This document shows positions 5,228 through 6,663 of a stretch of DNA of 6,663 bases, one piece after another. Both the position numbers and the translations under genes were made by a program. Source of the DNA: an uncultured Clostridia bacterium (GTDB lineage Bacteria; Bacillota; Clostridia; Oscillospirales; UMGS1783); the NCBI GenBank assembly GCA_937892635.1, contig CALBKB010000144.1, forward strand, positions 1-6,663, written 5' to 3'. Positions within the stretch are counted from its first letter, which is position 1. Every line of letters starts with the position of its first letter. The notes under the pieces are model-generated. The model did no database searches. It saw nothing but the letters and a program-made list of their open reading frames with translations, and was not told the DNA's origin.

Positions 5228-6165
5228 CGGTCTTCGTCCTTGTTTTCGGGAATGACGGCTTGGAGGGAGGCGATGGCCACCTCAAGCTGATCGTCGGTGG
5301 GGGGAGCGGTGGTTAATTTTTGGAGCATGAGCCCGGGGAAGGAGAGAACGGTGGTCAGCGTATTATCGAAGCGACCGAAGAGTTTGATAAACTCATAGGA
5401 AACGCCGGCGACCAGCGGCAACAGCAGCAGGCGGGCGGCCAGGCGTAAGAGTGGTTGGTCAAAATGGATAAAGGAGAAGATGAAGATGGACACGATCATG
5501 ACGATGACCAAAAAATTGGTGCCGCAGCGCTTATGCAGGGTGGTATACTGGCGTGCCTTCTCGACCGTCAGGTCTTCGCCCTGTTCGTAGCAATGAATGG
5601 CTTTGTGCTCGGCGCCGTGGTAGCCGAACAGGCGCTTGATCTCCTTCATTTGGCGCACCAGCACCACGTAGAGCAGGAAGATGAGGATGCGCACCAGCCC
5701 TTCGATGAGGTTAAACCAAACGCCGCTTTGCCAGCCGGTCAGCGCTTCGAGCCCCGACACGACGGCATAGGGCAAAAAGAGAAACAGACCCAGCGCCAGC
5801 AGCACGCCGATGACCATGGTGACGGCGGTGACGACCTTGGTGCCCTTGTCGCCGAAGTGGTCGAGCAGCCATTGATCGAGCTTATCGGGCTGTTGCTCTT
5901 CCTCGGTCAGGGCAATTTCGGCGCTGCGCTCGATGGCGGCAAAGCCAACGGTGAGCGAGGTGATGAAATTGAAGATGCCCCGAATGATAGGAATTTTTCT
6001 TAGTTTTTGGAAATTGTCCTTGGATGGCAGGGATTCGAGGACGATTTCGCCCTGCGGGTTACGCACGGCGATGACCGTTTTGCGGGGGCCGCGCATCATG
6101 ACACCTTCCATAATGGCTTGGCCGCCGATGGAGGTGCGATGGGGGCAGGAGGAGGGATGATTCAT
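5221..6165 (-). CDS. DUF1385 family membrane protein (YqhQ-like)
   Basis: A 314-residue membrane protein of poorly known function that is conserved in Firmicutes and commonly found beside prmC and prfA. The N-terminal hallmark IGGQAIMEGVMMRGP occupies 13-27, and an amphipathic region follows with IPIIRGIFNFITSL (58-71). Four hydrophobic segments are visible at about 110-135, 150-172, 217-235 and 240-262. Between the second and third lies the conserved FGYHGAEHKAIHCYE (180-194) and HKRCGTNF (211-218). His/Glu/Cys residues there could bind a metal, but this is not shown. AGVSYE follows at 253-258. The C-terminus is polar. The ATG (6165-6163) overlaps the kinase stop in an ATGA junction, with AAGGAG (6179-6174) 8 bases upstream; the end overlaps the prmC start. 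This tight spacing indicates one operon. Confidence 0.92.
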   Translation of the reverse strand: MNHPSSCPHRTSIGGQAIMEGVMMRGPRKTVIAVRNPQGEIVLESLPSKDNFQKLRKIPIIRGIFNFITSLTVGFAAIERSAEIALTEEEQQPDKLDQWLLDHFGDKGTKVVTAVTMVIGVLLALGLFLFLPYAVVSGLEALTGWQSGVWFNLIEGLVRILIFLLYVVLVRQMKEIKRLFGYHGAEHKAIHCYEQGEDLTVEKARQYTTLHKRCGTNFLVIVMIVSIFIFSFIHFDQPLLRLAARLLLLPLVAGVSYEFIKLFGRFDNTLTTVLSFPGLMLQKLTTAPPTDDQLEVAIASLQAVIPENKDEDRW

Positions 6166-6663
6166 GATAGTTTCTCCTTAGGAAGGACGAGGGTGACTTT
6201 GGTCCCTTCGCCGAGTTGGGAATCGATAAAGAGGTCGCCGCCGTGCAGGTGCATAATTTCGTCGGCCACGGCCAGACCCAGACCGGTGCCGCGTTTGGAG
6301 GAGACGCCTTTATAGAAGCGTTCCTTAATTTTGGGCAGGTCGTCCTCGTGGATGCCCTCGCCCTCGTCCTCGACGAAGATGCGGGCGCAGGTTTCGTCCT
6401 CGGTGACGTAGATGCGGATGTGGGAGCCGGGCTCGGAGTGTTTGATGGCGTTATCCATAATATTGATGAAGACCTGATTGAGGCGGTCGGCGTCGGCGTT
6501 GATGACGGTGTTGGCGTCCTCGGGCAGGTCGAAGAGGATCTCGATGCCGGCCTTGGCGGCGTGTTCGCGCATGATGAGGGTGACCTGAGTGATTTCGGCG
6601 TAGAGGTCGACCGGTTCAAAGCGCAGGCGCAGGCGACCCGATTGGAGGCGGGAGAAGTCGAGC
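6162..6663 (-). CDS. Sensor histidine kinase, C-terminal part (runs off right edge)
   Basis: Carboxy-terminal 166 residues of a two-component sensor kinase. The beginning of the gene, with its sensor region and the phospho-accepting histidine, lies beyond position 6663. The visible part opens with LDFSRLQSGRLRLRFEPVDL, typical of the end of the HisKA dimerisation helices. The HATPase_c domain follows with the N box NQVFINIMDNAIKHS (62-76 of the fragment), G1 box DEGEG (99-103), F box ERFYKG (114-119) and G2 box GTGLGL (125-130), so the ATP site appears intact. A shorter start at Met31 (6572) would not make a sensible protein. The stop TGA (6164-6162) overlaps the DUF1385 ATG by the ATGA junction. 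The cognate response regulator is not in the window and would be expected to the right. Confidence 0.93.
   Translation of the reverse strand, partial: LDFSRLQSGRLRLRFEPVDLYAEITQVTLIMREHAAKAGIEILFDLPEDANTVINADADRLNQVFINIMDNAIKHSEPGSHIRIYVTEDETCARIFVEDEGEGIHEDDLPKIKERFYKGVSSKRGTGLGLAVADEIMHLHGGDLFIDSQLGEGTKVTLVLPKEKLS

Noticed and set aside
5455..6003. Open frame of 182 codons on the plus strand, rich in His, Asp and Glu.
   Set aside because: The composition is the antisense image of hydrophobic membrane codons in the DUF1385 gene.

Overview
The window looks like an ordinary chromosomal stretch from a moderately GC-rich Firmicute, most likely a Clostridia/Oscillospirales-type gut or anaerobe lineage. 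This is inferred from an RNase J, DUF1385 (YqhQ-like) and DUF378 (YuzA-like) proteins, strong AGGAGG-type ribosome binding sites, sigma-A-type promoters and intrinsic terminators with U-tracts. No rRNA, tRNA, insertion sequence, phage gene or CRISPR array was seen. Every supported gene lies on the minus strand, so transcription runs from the right edge to the left edge.

In the direction of transcription, a sensor histidine kinase enters from the right edge with only its C-terminal ATPase half present (6663-6162). Its stop overlaps the start of a DUF1385 membrane protein (6165-5221), whose stop overlaps prmC, the release-factor glutamine methyltransferase (5227-4484). Two bases after prmC comes an XRE-family regulator (4481-3837). 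After a 47-base gap holding a hairpin that buries the next ribosome binding site comes a small DUF378 membrane protein (3789-3586), closed by a hairpin terminator. Next is a sugar-phosphate nucleotidyltransferase with a left-handed beta-helix and what looks like a leftover phosphomannomutase tail (3485-2259). A near-consensus promoter whose -35 box contains this gene's stop codon then drives RNase J (TTG start, 2132-405) through a leader of about 95 bases. RNase J ends in a strong intrinsic terminator. The loop of that terminator is the -35 box of the next promoter, which drives prfB (release factor 2, from 293, running off the left edge).

Functionally the segment is mostly housekeeping: translation termination (prmC and prfB, although in different transcription units), RNA decay (RNase J), envelope or sugar metabolism (the nucleotidyltransferase) and signalling (kinase and XRE regulator). 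No new defence, mobile or biosynthetic system is evident. The points worth a second look are regulatory and evolutionary: the fused terminator/promoter between rnj and prfB, a prfB with no programmed frameshift, the SD-sequestering hairpin before the DUF378 gene, the truncated nucleotidyltransferase-phosphomannomutase fusion, and the tightly coupled DUF1385-prmC-XRE arrangement with no prfA next to prmC.
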